DNA from: Clostridiales bacterium
GTDB lineage: Bacteria > Bacillota > Clostridia > Christensenellales > Borkfalkiaceae
Length of the DNA stretch: 64,000 nucleotides
Direction: 5' to 3'
NCBI GenBank assembly: GCA_015055655.1
Contig: SVHW01000009.1
Location: 1-64,000, forward strand
Shown here piece by piece: positions 1 through 11,900 of this stretch. The notes under the pieces were generated by a model that was not told the DNA's origin, did no database searches, and saw only the letters and a program-made list of their open reading frames with translations. The stretch's first letter is position 1; each line of letters begins with the position of its first letter. The translations under genes and the position numbers were made by a program.

Positions 1-100
1 AAGACTCAAAGACACCTACGAAATTCCTGTTATTATTGAAATATGATGATTTTTACTGAAAAACTAACGATTTACTACTATAAAAGGTGTTCTGCTGGGG

Positions 101-3328
<3,228 letters not shown>

Positions 3329-3368
3329 TATTTTACTCCTTTTTGCGTAAAATAGTTTTGTAATTTAT

Positions 3369-3397
3369 ATTATAATTCCAAAACGGAATTATGTCAA
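3369..3397 (-). promoter_or_regulatory. Consensus promoter of the lipoprotein gene with embedded operator
   Basis: On the minus strand TTGACA (3392-3397) and TATAAT (3369-3374) are separated by exactly 17 bp. The spacer and both hexamer edges form a 21-bp inverted repeat (3372-3392): arms ATAATTCC and GGAATTAT around a 5-bp centre. A protein bound here would occlude RNA polymerase. The neighbouring XRE gene is the obvious candidate. Confidence 0.85.
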
Positions 3398-3407
3398 GTA
3401 GATTTTG

Positions 3408-3416
3408 TGTTATAAT
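3408..3416 (+). promoter_or_regulatory. Extended -10 promoter of the XRE regulator gene
   Basis: TGTTATAAT (3408-3416) lies 26 bases before the regulator start codon, with no good -35. The half-site ATAATTCC recurs at 3412-3419, and the full palindrome covers the position of the -35, so autoregulation is likely. Confidence 0.6.
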
Positions 3417-3441
3417 TCCAAAAAAGAAATTTGAGGACAAT

Positions 3442-3684
3442 ATGAAATTACGAAAACGCGAATACGGCGATTGCAATATTATCGGGCGCAACGTTGAAAA
3501 ACTGCGAAAACAACGCGGGATTAAGCAAAAAGATTTTATAGCACACTTACAAATCCTTGGTTTGGACGTCAACCCTACCAGTTATTCTAAATTAGAAGGA
3601 CAGGCACGAACAGCAACGGATAAAGAAGTATTCTTTATTGCAAAAGCTTTGAACGTAACGATAGAAGAATTATACAACCAATAA
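3442..3684 (+). CDS. XRE-family helix-turn-helix regulator
   Basis: Small DNA-binding protein of 80 residues. The start MKLRKREYGD is preferred because GAGGA (3433-3437) precedes it; an upstream ATG at 3391 lies inside the promoter region. Seen: a helix-turn-helix core near residues 12-65, from IIGRNVEKLRKQRGIKQKDF to IAKALNVTIEELY. There is no sensor domain. It is divergent from the large lipoprotein gene, and the palindrome between the two genes overlaps the promoters of both. Inferred: it represses the lipoprotein gene and itself. The inducing signal is unknown. Confidence 0.8.
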   Translation: MKLRKREYGDCNIIGRNVEKLRKQRGIKQKDFIAHLQILGLDVNPTSYSKLEGQARTATDKEVFFIAKALNVTIEELYNQ

Positions 3685-3716
3685 AACGCGATTTTCAATG
3701 CTGAAAATCGCGTTTT
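3683..3716. terminator. Bidirectional terminator between XRE gene and malG-like gene
   Basis: A 15-bp perfect stem (3683-3697 with 3702-3716), loop ATGC, with A and T tracts on both sides. It serves the convergent genes ending at 3684 and 3721. Confidence 0.85.
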
Positions 3717-3720
3717 ATTT

Positions 3721-4581
3721 TTACCCTTTTACCGCGCCGCTGGTGACGCCCTCGACGTAATAACGTTGCATACTCATAAACAGCGTCACGATAATGCCGC
3801 CTACGACGAACGCGCCTGCGCAAAAGATAGTGAAATTGTCGTTGAAGCTATTCTTTTCGGCGTTTATCATTTTGTACAAGCCGAGCGATACCGTGTATAA
3901 ATTTCTATCGCTGATAATCGTATTGACGAAGATGAAATCGCACCACGGCGAGATAAACGACGTCAACACCGTATATACGATAATCGGTTTTGCAAGCGGC
4001 AGTATTATCTTCCAAAAGACTATCGGCTGACTTGCTCCGTCTAAAATCGCCGCCTCTTCCATAGATTTTGGCACGGTGTCGAAAAAGCCTTTACAAATAT
4101 AGTACGACAGCGCCGCGCTACCCGAATACACCAAAATTAAGGCAAGCAACGAGTTGGTTAAGCTCATCGCTTTTAAGATAAAGTACACGGCTATCATACT
4201 CATAAACCCAGGGAACATACCCAAAACGAGCAAGAGGTTCATCACGGGTTTTCGAAGGCGAAAGCGCATCCGTGAAAGCGCGTAGCTGACCATTAAAATA
4301 AACAGCGTAGACAGCGCGCAAGAGCATACGGAGACAAGCAACGTATTCCCCAGCCAACGCAGGAACATCGTGTCGGCAAACAACCGAGAAAAGTTGCCAA
4401 AACCAAGTTGCAAATTGTCGGGGAGTAGACTATTGATGATACCCGTAGACGGCCTTATACGAAACGCCGTATAAATAAGATAGATTATCGGCGAAATCCA
4501 TAAAACGCCCAGCACGGCAAGCGTAATATAGGCAAGCGTATTGCCCACCTTTTTCCGTAGTTTTGTCCAGCTTTTTATCAT
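3721..4581 (-). CDS. Sugar ABC transporter permease, MalG type
   Basis: Inner-membrane permease of a carbohydrate ABC importer, 286 residues, about six membrane segments. The EAA loop that docks the ATPase is visible at residues 176-184 (EEAAILDGA). It overlaps the upstream MalF-type gene by four bases (ATGA), which implies translational coupling. Family knowledge: MalF and MalG form the channel for maltose or maltodextrin. The nearby malQ supports an alpha-glucan substrate, but the sequence alone does not prove the sugar. No ATPase gene lies in the window; a shared MsmX-type ATPase elsewhere is likely. Confidence 0.88.
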   Translation of the reverse strand: MIKSWTKLRKKVGNTLAYITLAVLGVLWISPIIYLIYTAFRIRPSTGIINSLLPDNLQLGFGNFSRLFADTMFLRWLGNTLLVSVCSCALSTLFILMVSYALSRMRFRLRKPVMNLLLVLGMFPGFMSMIAVYFILKAMSLTNSLLALILVYSGSAALSYYICKGFFDTVPKSMEEAAILDGASQPIVFWKIILPLAKPIIVYTVLTSFISPWCDFIFVNTIISDRNLYTVSLGLYKMINAEKNSFNDNFTIFCAGAFVVGGIIVTLFMSMQRYYVEGVTSGAVKG

Positions 4582-5984
4582 TGAAAAGTATCCTCCCCTT
4601 TGGAAGACGACGCGCGATTATACGTGATAAGCGCCATCGTCGCGCTGATAATAAATATGACGATACCTATCACCGACGCCACGTTATAACGGGGATTTCT
4701 ATCCACGGTTAAACGATACAACCACGTAACGAGCAAATCGGTGGATTGTGCACCCGAACCGCTGCCATAATACAAATTATCGACAGGGCCACCGCCCGTC
4801 AACAGCCAAATGACGTTGAAGTTATTGATATTTCCTACAAATTGCGTTATCAGGTACGGCGTCGTCACTTGTAGCATATACGGCATTGTAACGTTGAAAA
4901 AAATACGCGCGCCAGACGCTCCGTCTATCTTCGCCGCCTCGTAATAATCGCTGGGAATATTCATTAAAATCCCCGAACTCATCAATATCGTATACGGCAC
5001 GCCTATCCAGATATTGACGAGGATTATCATCAATCTTGGAATCAGCGAAAAATTGCGTTGGTCGGCAAGCCATAGAATATCTGTGCCGAGAATTTTATTG
5101 AGTATCCCGTCGCCGTCAAGAATTTTTTGCATAAGCAGCAGCGTGACGAATTGGGGCACGGCAATGGCGATGACGAACAGCGTACGCCAAAGCGGTTTTA
5201 GACGTATCCCCTTTTTTTGTATCAGCAATGCAATCAGTATCCCTAAAATATAGTTGGTGAACGTCGCGAAAAAAGCCCACACGAACGTCCATAGCAATAC
5301 ACGCAGAAATACCATTGCAAATCCGCTGGCGCCGCCTGAAAGCGAAAATATCGTTTTGAAATTAGAAAACCCTACCCAATCGAACAGTTTTCCCGGTGGC
5401 ATATGCGCATAATCGTAATTGGTAAACGCTATCAATACCATAAAGATAAGCGGCATCACCGTGAATATCAACAGCCCTATAAACGGCAAGGATAACAGCG
5501 GCATATAGAATTTTTCATTAAGCAATGCACGTACGTCGTCTTTAAATTTTAAAATTCGCTCGCCTTTGCGGATACGTTTATCGTTTTCAAAACTGCCGCG
5601 TACGTTGGATACCCATACGGCGATATACAACAGTATCAATACGATAGATACTACGCCGTACAGCAATATTAAAAAACTGTTATCCCCTTGCACTTTTTCG
5701 AAAATTTGCAGTTGTTCGTTCCAAACCTCTCCGGAGACGTTCCTGCCCAAATCCCCTGAAAATAAATGCGCAATATATCTACCGCCAAAAAATATCATAA
5801 ACAGCAGAAAAATCGCCTGCGTTGCCATATATAAAAAACCTTTTGCGATTTGTCCGCGCGCAATTTGCCCAAACCCTGAAATAAAAAAGGAAAGGCGCGT
5901 AAGATACGAACCGCGTCGAAATGCAGAAATTAAATCTTCAAAAATGCGAAGCCCTTTTCGCTGTTTCTTTGCCTCATTTTTCAT
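4578..5984 (-). CDS. Sugar ABC transporter permease, MalF type
   Basis: Inner-membrane partner of the MalG-type permease, 468 residues. The ATG at 5984 is chosen because AAAGGTGG lies 5 bases before it; a TTG at 6011 would put that site inside the protein. An N-terminal region with membrane segments (FLYMATQAIFLLFMIFFGG and VVSIVLILLYIAVWV) precedes the transport domain, so the protein is longer than a plain six-segment permease, as in MalF. The EAA motif reads YYEAAKIDGASG. It lies 40 bases after the binding-protein gene in one operon. Confidence 0.87.
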   Translation of the reverse strand: MKNEAKKQRKGLRIFEDLISAFRRGSYLTRLSFFISGFGQIARGQIAKGFLYMATQAIFLLFMIFFGGRYIAHLFSGDLGRNVSGEVWNEQLQIFEKVQGDNSFLILLYGVVSIVLILLYIAVWVSNVRGSFENDKRIRKGERILKFKDDVRALLNEKFYMPLLSLPFIGLLIFTVMPLIFMVLIAFTNYDYAHMPPGKLFDWVGFSNFKTIFSLSGGASGFAMVFLRVLLWTFVWAFFATFTNYILGILIALLIQKKGIRLKPLWRTLFVIAIAVPQFVTLLLMQKILDGDGILNKILGTDILWLADQRNFSLIPRLMIILVNIWIGVPYTILMSSGILMNIPSDYYEAAKIDGASGARIFFNVTMPYMLQVTTPYLITQFVGNINNFNVIWLLTGGGPVDNLYYGSGSGAQSTDLLVTWLYRLTVDRNPRYNVASVIGIVIFIISATMALITYNRASSSKGEDTFQ

Positions 5985-6024
5985 ACGCCACCTTTCCTTT
6001 CCCTTTGACAACGTTTTTCCCGAA

Positions 6025-7305
6025 TTATTCCGCTTGCGCCGTTGTCGTTTCTATCGCGTCTACACACGCTTTTAATTGCGCAGCCAAATTAAAACTACCG
6101 CTTTGCGCGCCCGTAATCATTGCCGAACCCAATCCTTCCATAGGAACCCAAAGCGTGGAAGGAACGCCTTTTTGCGTTTTACTGTGCGCAAGCTGCGCCG
6201 TAATCGCCTTTGCGCATACGTCTGCTTGTACCTTCTCGTCTGCGCGCGCTTGTTCGTCCGTAGGCACGAAGCCTCTTACTTCAAAATGCTTGATTTGATT
6301 TTCACGGTTGGTGTAAAATTCCGCAAAATCCATTGCGTCCGTCTTATTCTTCGAATAATTGTTTACGCCCATCAGCTTATACCCTGCAAAAGAAACGAGC
6401 TGTACCTGTTCTTCCCCTGTCGCGCCTTTATTCAGCGTGTACGTGGGCAATTTCGTGGCAGCAAATTTATCCCCTAAATACGTTTCGATGGTCTTTCTAT
6501 TCCAAATCCCGGAAGCGGCGGCAATAATCGAGCCGTCGTGGAAACCTGCCGTGATTTTCGAATCGTCCGCATCCGCTTTTACGCGCGCGTCTTTTACCAA
6601 ATCCCACATTGCTTGCGTCACCGCCGTGCCCGTTGCGTTATCGAAATCGCAAGTAATTTCCGTTTCGCCAAGATTATCGTCGTACGTCACTTCAAACCCC
6701 AAATCTTTACCAAAATAAAACGCCGACGTGTACCATCCGTCTTTCATTGGATACGCGAATTTTTTACCACCCGTACATTTACTTAAAATGCCGTCAATGC
6801 TCTGCACGTCCGTTTCCGTTAACGCTGATTTATCGTAATATAAAAAGAAAGTATTATCCGTATACGGCATACCGTATACCCCTTCAACACCTCCCACCTT
6901 CATCGTTACCGAATCGATTGCGTCGGCAGAGTTCACTTCTTTAATCCTCGTCAATCTTTCCCCTGCGATTTGCGCCAAGGCGTCGCCGTTGATAAGTTTA
7001 CTCAATTGGTCGTTTAAGCAAGAATATACGTCCGCAGCGTTTTCCACGTCTTTCAATACGCGCGTAGCCACGTCGTTTTCGCCCTGAATATCGATAACGA
7101 TATTGTATTTTTTATCGGGATGCGCCGCCTTAAAATCATTAGCCACTTGCGTAGCGAACGCCTTATCCGCTTCCGATACCCAAACGGTTATCTTCGTTGC
7201 GTCGTCACCCATGCCCATACATCCGTCGGCGCAACTGCAACCTGCAAATCCCAAAGCGGAAACCGCCGTCAACGTACAAGATAGTATCCTTGTCTTTCTT
7301 TTCAT
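6025..7305 (-). CDS. Sugar-binding lipoprotein of ABC importer, MalE type
   Basis: Extracellular solute-binding protein of 426 residues. The signal peptide ends at the lipobox FAGC (Cys at about residue 23). The mature part opens with ITVWVSEADKAFATQVANDF, the start of family 1 carbohydrate-binding proteins. GGAAGGAGGAGAG precedes the ATG. It is the first gene of the malEFG-like set and is most abundant in such systems. The substrate is inferred as maltose or maltodextrin from malQ just upstream. The malQ terminator lies between this gene and malQ, so expression depends on readthrough or on a promoter I could not identify within about 90 bases. Confidence 0.88.
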   Translation of the reverse strand: MKRKTRILSCTLTAVSALGFAGCSCADGCMGMGDDATKITVWVSEADKAFATQVANDFKAAHPDKKYNIVIDIQGENDVATRVLKDVENAADVYSCLNDQLSKLINGDALAQIAGERLTRIKEVNSADAIDSVTMKVGGVEGVYGMPYTDNTFFLYYDKSALTETDVQSIDGILSKCTGGKKFAYPMKDGWYTSAFYFGKDLGFEVTYDDNLGETEITCDFDNATGTAVTQAMWDLVKDARVKADADDSKITAGFHDGSIIAAASGIWNRKTIETYLGDKFAATKLPTYTLNKGATGEEQVQLVSFAGYKLMGVNNYSKNKTDAMDFAEFYTNRENQIKHFEVRGFVPTDEQARADEKVQADVCAKAITAQLAHSKTQKGVPSTLWVPMEGLGSAMITGAQSGSFNLAAQLKACVDAIETTTAQAE

Positions 7306-7396
7306 CCTCTCCTCCTTCCGCCCGTATTTTTCTCAATGGACGTCTTCTCTTTTAGTTTTTCTTTTCTATCCCTTTTTTATTCGCAAAAAATAGAAA

Positions 7397-7426
7397 AACC
7401 CCGACCGAAAAAAATCGGTCGGGGTT
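7397..7426 (-). terminator. Terminator after malQ
   Basis: A 12-bp stem (AACCCCGACCGA with its complement) followed on the minus strand by TTTTTCTATTTTTT. It separates malQ from the transporter genes and could act as an attenuator. Confidence 0.85.
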
Positions 7427-7439
7427 GTTATGAATTAAC

Positions 7440-8969
7440 TTATCTTTTATATTCTTCACAAAGCGACTTTAAAAACGCCGCCTTTCTCTTCTTTAAATCG
7501 TTATCCGTAAAACGGAACGTCCAATTTTGTCCCGATACGGTGCTGGGCGCGTTTAACCGCGCTTCTTCTCCCATACAAAGTACGTCGTGCATCGGTACGA
7601 TTACCGTATTCGCCGCTGACGATATCAATAAACGAATAATACTCTCACACTCGTCGTCTATCGTTTCCGTAAGATACGGCACGTCTAATTGCAGACATTG
7701 ATTTTCCAATTCTTTTTCAAACGCCTTACGCGTTTTTCCGTCCATTTCTTCAATAAAACCACGCAAAGTTTGATTGTCGTGCGTACCTGTGTAAGCAACG
7801 CTGTTTTCATTGTAGTAAATGGGTAAATACTCGTTTTCAGGATTCCCGTCAAAAGCAAATTCGAACACTTTCATCCCAGCGTACCCCGTCGCGGCGAGCA
7901 GTTTACGCACACCGTCGTCGATAACGCCTAAATCTTCCGCAATAATCGCGCAATCTTTCATATCTTGGAAAAGCGCCGCCTTCGGCCCGTGCATCCACTT
8001 CCCTTCCTTTGCCGTTTCCGCGTGCGCAGGAATCGCATAAAATCTATCAAACGCGCGGAAATGGTCTATACGCACGATATCAAACAGCGATAATGCATAA
8101 TGAATTCGGTTTTTCCACCATTGGTATCCGCTTTTTTTCAATTTTTTCCAATCGTAAACGGGATTCCCCCACAGTTGTCCGTCTTCCGAAAAGGCATCCG
8201 GCGGAACGCCTGCGCGCAACGACGTGTTGCCTTTCTTATCAAGCATAAACAATTCGTCACGGTGCAACCACGTTTCTACGCTGTCGTACGATACGTAAAT
8301 GGGCATATCACCCATAACTTCGATTCCCTTTTCGTGCGCGTACGATAACAAAGCCTTCCATTGCCGCAAAAATAAAAATTGTGTGAATTGCCAAAATTCA
8401 ATTTCTTCACGGTTCTCTTTTTTATACCCTTCCAACGTGGCTTTATCGGCGTTTTTATACGGCTCGTCCCAATCGCTCCACGCGCGGTGGTCAAAACGGT
8501 TTTTAAGCGACATAAACAATGCGAAATCCGCATAAAAACCCTCTTTTAAAAAGTTTTGCCACCCCTCGTCTTCTTTATTAAAATTGGCAAACGCTTTCTT
8601 TAATAACGGGACTTTATGCCAAAACTGTCTGCCGTAGTCCACGCGACGAACGTCGTCGCTCCATACGATATCTTCGTAATCGCTTTTTTCAAGCAACCCG
8701 TCTTTTTCCAACGCGTCGAAATCAATGAAATAATAATTGAGCGCGTCGGACGCACACGATTGATAGGGACTATCCCCATAACCCGTAGGCAATAAGGGCA
8801 ATACTTGCCAAATTTTCATCCCTGCCGAGTGCAACCAATCGACAAAATCGTACGCGCCTTGCCCCAGCGTACCGATACCAAACGGCGAGGGCAAGGAAGA
8901 AACGGGCATCAATACCCCTGCCCGTCTTGTCTGTTCTTTGTTAATACGTGCGTTTACTTTCGTTTTCAT
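7440..8969 (-). CDS. malQ: 4-alpha-glucanotransferase (amylomaltase, GH77)
   Basis: Cytoplasmic enzyme that transfers alpha-1,4-glucan chains between maltodextrins and releases glucose; 509 residues, normal for the family. Seen: PSPFGIGTLG and YGDSPYQS near the N-terminus, IVRIDHFRAFDRFY with the nucleophile Asp, IAEDLGVI with the acid/base Glu, and YTGTHDNQTLRGF with the third acidic residue. AAAGGTGTAGGT precedes the ATG. Together with the MalEFG-type importer and the GH13 enzyme at 61.6 kb it makes a maltodextrin route feeding phosphoglucomutase and glycolysis. Confidence 0.95.
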   Translation of the reverse strand: MKTKVNARINKEQTRRAGVLMPVSSLPSPFGIGTLGQGAYDFVDWLHSAGMKIWQVLPLLPTGYGDSPYQSCASDALNYYFIDFDALEKDGLLEKSDYEDIVWSDDVRRVDYGRQFWHKVPLLKKAFANFNKEDEGWQNFLKEGFYADFALFMSLKNRFDHRAWSDWDEPYKNADKATLEGYKKENREEIEFWQFTQFLFLRQWKALLSYAHEKGIEVMGDMPIYVSYDSVETWLHRDELFMLDKKGNTSLRAGVPPDAFSEDGQLWGNPVYDWKKLKKSGYQWWKNRIHYALSLFDIVRIDHFRAFDRFYAIPAHAETAKEGKWMHGPKAALFQDMKDCAIIAEDLGVIDDGVRKLLAATGYAGMKVFEFAFDGNPENEYLPIYYNENSVAYTGTHDNQTLRGFIEEMDGKTRKAFEKELENQCLQLDVPYLTETIDDECESIIRLLISSAANTVIVPMHDVLCMGEEARLNAPSTVSGQNWTFRFTDNDLKKRKAAFLKSLCEEYKR

Positions 8970-9025
8970 ACCTACACCTTTGAAATACGACGTTTCTTCT
9001 TAAGTATCCGCTATTGTATAGCGTT

Positions 9026-10102
9026 TTATACCAACGATAAGCGAGAAAGTAGTTTCTCTTCCAATTTTCTTTCCCCGATAACGTTTTCCTTTTCCAAACA
9101 TTGCATTGCTTGCGCTTTTAATACGCTTGCTTTCTCTTCCTGATGAAAACAACGCGCCACCGTCGCTAAAACGCGTTTTGCCGCAACCACGTCGCTTTGT
9201 AAATACGTGGCGCACGCTTTCGAACACGCTTCTGCGCGCTCTTTATCCCCGTTGAGCGCGTGCATATACACAAGTTCTGCCGCTATCCTTTCCGTTTCAG
9301 CGTCCGTCAAATACGCGCTGGCTTGCGCCAAACGATTTAAGCAATCCGCCGCGTTTTTCATATCGCCTTTATCTAAATAATAGCGATAACGCAAATGAAG
9401 AATTACCACGAAAAGCGGCTCGTCTTCCGCAAGCTGCGGCGTATCAAAATACAAACCTTCGTCTATCTGAGCATATGCGTTGCCTTCGTATAATTTCCCT
9501 TGAATTTCCATTGCGGAAAGCATCGTCTTTTCGGCAGGCGCGCCTTTTTTGATGCCTTCGTACACTTTCATATCCGTTTTTCCGTTTGCGTATTCGCAAG
9601 GGAATACGTTAACCAAAAACAAATACGCGCCGTACGGCAACACCCCAAAAAATCCGTAACTTATCCAACCGCCTACCGTAAAAAATAACGCAAGCGCGAT
9701 TGCTGAAAAAACGAGCAAATACACCGCGCCAAACATCAAGCCGCCAAGCGTATATAACCGTGCGCGTCTTTCTATATTGCCACCCGTTTTGGGAATTGCC
9801 TGCGTTTCGTCCGCCGTGAACGGCGAAGCGAACGCCAAGCGTTTTTTACCGTTTTTCTCATAGATTTTAAGAAAAGAAAACTTGGCGTAAGCTATATGCA
9901 TTTTTTGTGATTTTGCAACGAGTATATGCCCTATCTCGTGTACAATCGGCGCGAAAAAGTAGCCAATAATAAACCCGACAATCTCTGCGATTGCCGCCCC
10001 CGTGCCTGTACGCCACGCAAAAACGAACGCCGTAATTTCCCCTGCCATCAGCAAGAACAAACAGACGATTGTCCATAATATTGCACGCGTTCTTTCCCTC
10101 AT
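9026..10102 (-). CDS. Membrane zinc protease-like protein, M50 type, with C-terminal helical repeats
   Basis: Membrane protein of 358 residues. Seen: a first membrane segment, then HEIGH at residues 55-59 in a hydrophobic helix, and NVFPCEYANGKTD, which resembles the second metal-binding motif of M50 site-2 proteases (N..P....D). Three to four membrane segments are followed by a soluble C-terminal half (about residues 190-358) of helical, TPR-like pairs. Its start overlaps ppx/gppA by four bases, in the yabP-yabQ-divIC string. Proteolysis of a sporulation or division factor is a guess from context; it could also be an inactive relative. Confidence 0.65.
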   Translation of the reverse strand: MRERTRAILWTIVCLFLLMAGEITAFVFAWRTGTGAAIAEIVGFIIGYFFAPIVHEIGHILVAKSQKMHIAYAKFSFLKIYEKNGKKRLAFASPFTADETQAIPKTGGNIERRARLYTLGGLMFGAVYLLVFSAIALALFFTVGGWISYGFFGVLPYGAYLFLVNVFPCEYANGKTDMKVYEGIKKGAPAEKTMLSAMEIQGKLYEGNAYAQIDEGLYFDTPQLAEDEPLFVVILHLRYRYYLDKGDMKNAADCLNRLAQASAYLTDAETERIAAELVYMHALNGDKERAEACSKACATYLQSDVVAAKRVLATVARCFHQEEKASVLKAQAMQCLEKENVIGERKLEEKLLSRLSLV

Positions 10103-10968
10103 AACAATCCCTTTTTTACCGCATATCCTTCTAAATTATCTTCATCGCTTACCACAAGCGTTTCTATGCCCAACTCTTTCATCAATACTGCCAGCAACGT
10201 CGCACCGCCAGCCAAAACGTCTGCCCTGCCCTTGGGCATACAGGGAAAAGCGGCAATCTCCTCTACGGATAAACGCAATAACGTATCCGCAAGCGTTTGC
10301 ATTTCTTCCAACGAAATGCTTGTCCCCGTTATTTTTAACGAATCGTATTTCTCTAACCCAAGTTTTAACGCAGCCAGCGTCGTTGCCGTGCCACCGATAG
10401 CCGTCGCTTGTCGCAACGTTGGTATTTCACCGTACTCTTTTACCGCAAGGATAGACGCTTGTTTTAAAGCCGCTTTATCCCTACCGCATGTATCTTTTAA
10501 ACGTACAACGCCGACGTCAACGCTCTTTTTATAGATGATAGCGGCGTTTCTCCTAACGACGAGTTCGCAACTCGCCCCGCCTAAATCTATCACTGCGCCG
10601 TCCTTATCGCCAAGCGCGCCCAACACACCCAGCTCCGCCTCGGTTTCCCCGGAAATAATCTCTACGTCCAAACCGCAAAGTTCTCGCACTCTGGCAACAA
10701 ACGCCTTGCCGTTTTCCGCCGCGCGGACGGCTGCCGTTGCAAACGCGAAAACCGATTGTGCCCCCTCGCATTTTGCCGCGGCGTAAAAATCGGCCACCGC
10801 GCGGGCAGTACGTTCTATCGCAACGTCTTGCAAGATTGCGCGCGTGGCTATTCCTTCCCCTAAACGGGTGGTGTTTACTCTCTTATATAAAACTTTTCCG
10901 TCCGCCACGAACATCAGGCGAACGGAATTAGAGCCGATATCGATTACGGCAAATCTATCCATTATCAA
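10099..10968 (-). CDS. Ppx/GppA family phosphatase
   Basis: Exopolyphosphatase or pppGpp phosphohydrolase family protein of 289 residues, the two-domain actin-like core without the C-terminal HD domain. Seen: VIDIGSNSVRLMF (phosphate 1), FATAAVRAAENG, ISGETEAELGVLGA, VIDLGGASCELVV (phosphate 2) and IGGTATTLAAL. It hydrolyses terminal phosphates of polyphosphate or pppGpp; which one cannot be told. Many Clostridia carry this gene next to divIC and yabPQ, as here. It overlaps the protease-like gene by four bases. Confidence 0.88.
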   Translation of the reverse strand: MIMDRFAVIDIGSNSVRLMFVADGKVLYKRVNTTRLGEGIATRAILQDVAIERTARAVADFYAAAKCEGAQSVFAFATAAVRAAENGKAFVARVRELCGLDVEIISGETEAELGVLGALGDKDGAVIDLGGASCELVVRRNAAIIYKKSVDVGVVRLKDTCGRDKAALKQASILAVKEYGEIPTLRQATAIGGTATTLAALKLGLEKYDSLKITGTSISLEEMQTLADTLLRLSVEEIAAFPCMPKGRADVLAGGATLLAVLMKELGIETLVVSDEDNLEGYAVKKGLL

Positions 10969-10982
10969 TCAGTTGCCGCCCT

Positions 10983-11234
10983 TTACCACTCGTAACCGAG
11001 TTTGTAAGCAGCCCACTCCTTATAAATATCCGATTCGTAAAATTCCAAATCGTCTTCGTGTCCTTCGTTTACCTGCGTCCAATAATCCACACGCTCTTGC
11101 GCGGCGTCAATACGCTTATTTTGAACGGAAATGGTCACCCATTGATAAATAAGGACGGACAGCAAACTTACAAGCAGCAACGTCGCCGCAGAGACGATTG
11201 CCGTAATAGTTTTTCTCATTTTTCCTTCTGTCAT
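10983..11234 (-). CDS. Septum formation initiator-like protein, DivIC/FtsL type
   Basis: Short bitopic membrane protein of 83 residues. It has a single membrane segment (about residues 9-30), then a short coiled coil and the C-terminal pattern FYESDIYKEWAAYKLGYEW, which matches the YxxxDxYIExxAREKLG ending of DivIC proteins. DivIC joins FtsL and DivIB in the division complex. Its place between yabQ and ppx is the usual Clostridia order. The match is by architecture and context, so the exact family is not certain. Confidence 0.7.
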   Translation of the reverse strand: MTEGKMRKTITAIVSAATLLLVSLLSVLIYQWVTISVQNKRIDAAQERVDYWTQVNEGHEDDLEFYESDIYKEWAAYKLGYEW

Positions 11235-11236
11235 AA

Positions 11237-11611
11237 CTATTTCTCCACCTTTTTGAGGTTTTCTTCCTTGTATTGTTGCCTTTTTCTTATTTTTATAAAC
11301 TTATTATAACATATCTTTTGAAAAAACGCAACTATTCTTCGCAAACTTTTCAAATATAATATCCCGCCAAGCAGATAGCCTATCCACATATACGCCCGTA
11401 GGGCGGGAAAACGAAATACATACGACGATATAAGGCAAACACAGGCAAACGTCAGCCAAAACGCCATATCGAATATTACGCGTACCCATTTCCGTTTGCC
11501 CTTGCGACAAAAAGGAAAGGATAGCAGCGCAAAAACTTCGTAAATAATTCCACCGATAAAACCTATGCAAACGCATAGCGCAAAAACGTAAAACTGGCGA
11601 TGCGAATCCAT
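11237..11611 (-). CDS. yabQ: Spore cortex biosynthesis protein YabQ-like
   Basis: Membrane protein of 124 residues with three to four hydrophobic segments. The GFIGGIIYEVFALL segment near the N-terminus matches the FxxGxxxGxxYD pattern of YabQ, and the tail is short and basic. In Bacillus subtilis YabQ sits in the outer forespore membrane and is needed for cortex formation. It directly abuts yabP (stop and start adjacent) and is followed by the divIC-like gene. This is evidence that the organism can, or its ancestors could, make endospores. Confidence 0.75.
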   Translation of the reverse strand: MDSHRQFYVFALCVCIGFIGGIIYEVFALLSFPFCRKGKRKWVRVIFDMAFWLTFACVCLISSYVFRFPALRAYMWIGYLLGGILYLKSLRRIVAFFQKICYNKFIKIRKRQQYKEENLKKVEK

Positions 11612-11865
11612 TAGCGAAACAATTTCGCGGCAAAACTTTTACCGCCGTAGGAAACGCCCGTGATATTTCCTTCCGCCGTAAAAATACCACTCGATTTTAC
11701 AAAACCGCTGATTTTTAAGCCCATACCGGCAACGTGTAATTTTTCACCGCCTAAAAGCAATAAAACGACTTTCACCTCGGAAAACGCTTTTACGCAATCT
11801 ACACCGCTTACGGTTATTTTCTTCTTTTGTTCGATAATAACTTGATGATTTTGATTTTCTTGCAT
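11611..11865 (-). CDS. yabP: Sporulation protein YabP
   Basis: Small YabP/YqfC-family protein of 84 residues. Seen: KKKITVSGVDCVKAFSEVKV, LGGEKLHVAGMGLKISGF and GIFTAEGNITGVSYG, the beta-strand pattern of the family. It is expressed in the mother cell during cortex assembly in Bacillus. No ribosome binding site is visible. GCATATCATACGAT runs straight into the ATG and contains a CATATCAT that resembles a sporulation sigma-E -10 element. The operon continues into yabQ, divIC and ppx. Confidence 0.85.
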   Translation of the reverse strand: MQENQNHQVIIEQKKKITVSGVDCVKAFSEVKVVLLLLGGEKLHVAGMGLKISGFVKSSGIFTAEGNITGVSYGGKSFAAKLFR

Positions 11866-11900
11866 ATCGTATGATATGCTTACGCGCGGCCTTTTATGTC
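11850..11900 (-). promoter_or_regulatory. Possible sigma-E-type promoter before yabP
   Basis: CATATCAT ends about 5 bases before the yabP ATG, and GACATAA lies 14-15 bases upstream of it. The sigma-E consensus is roughly ATATT, 14-15 bp, CATACANT. The same GCATATCATA word occurs upstream of the Cys-rich protein gene at 14631. Low confidence. Confidence 0.35.
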
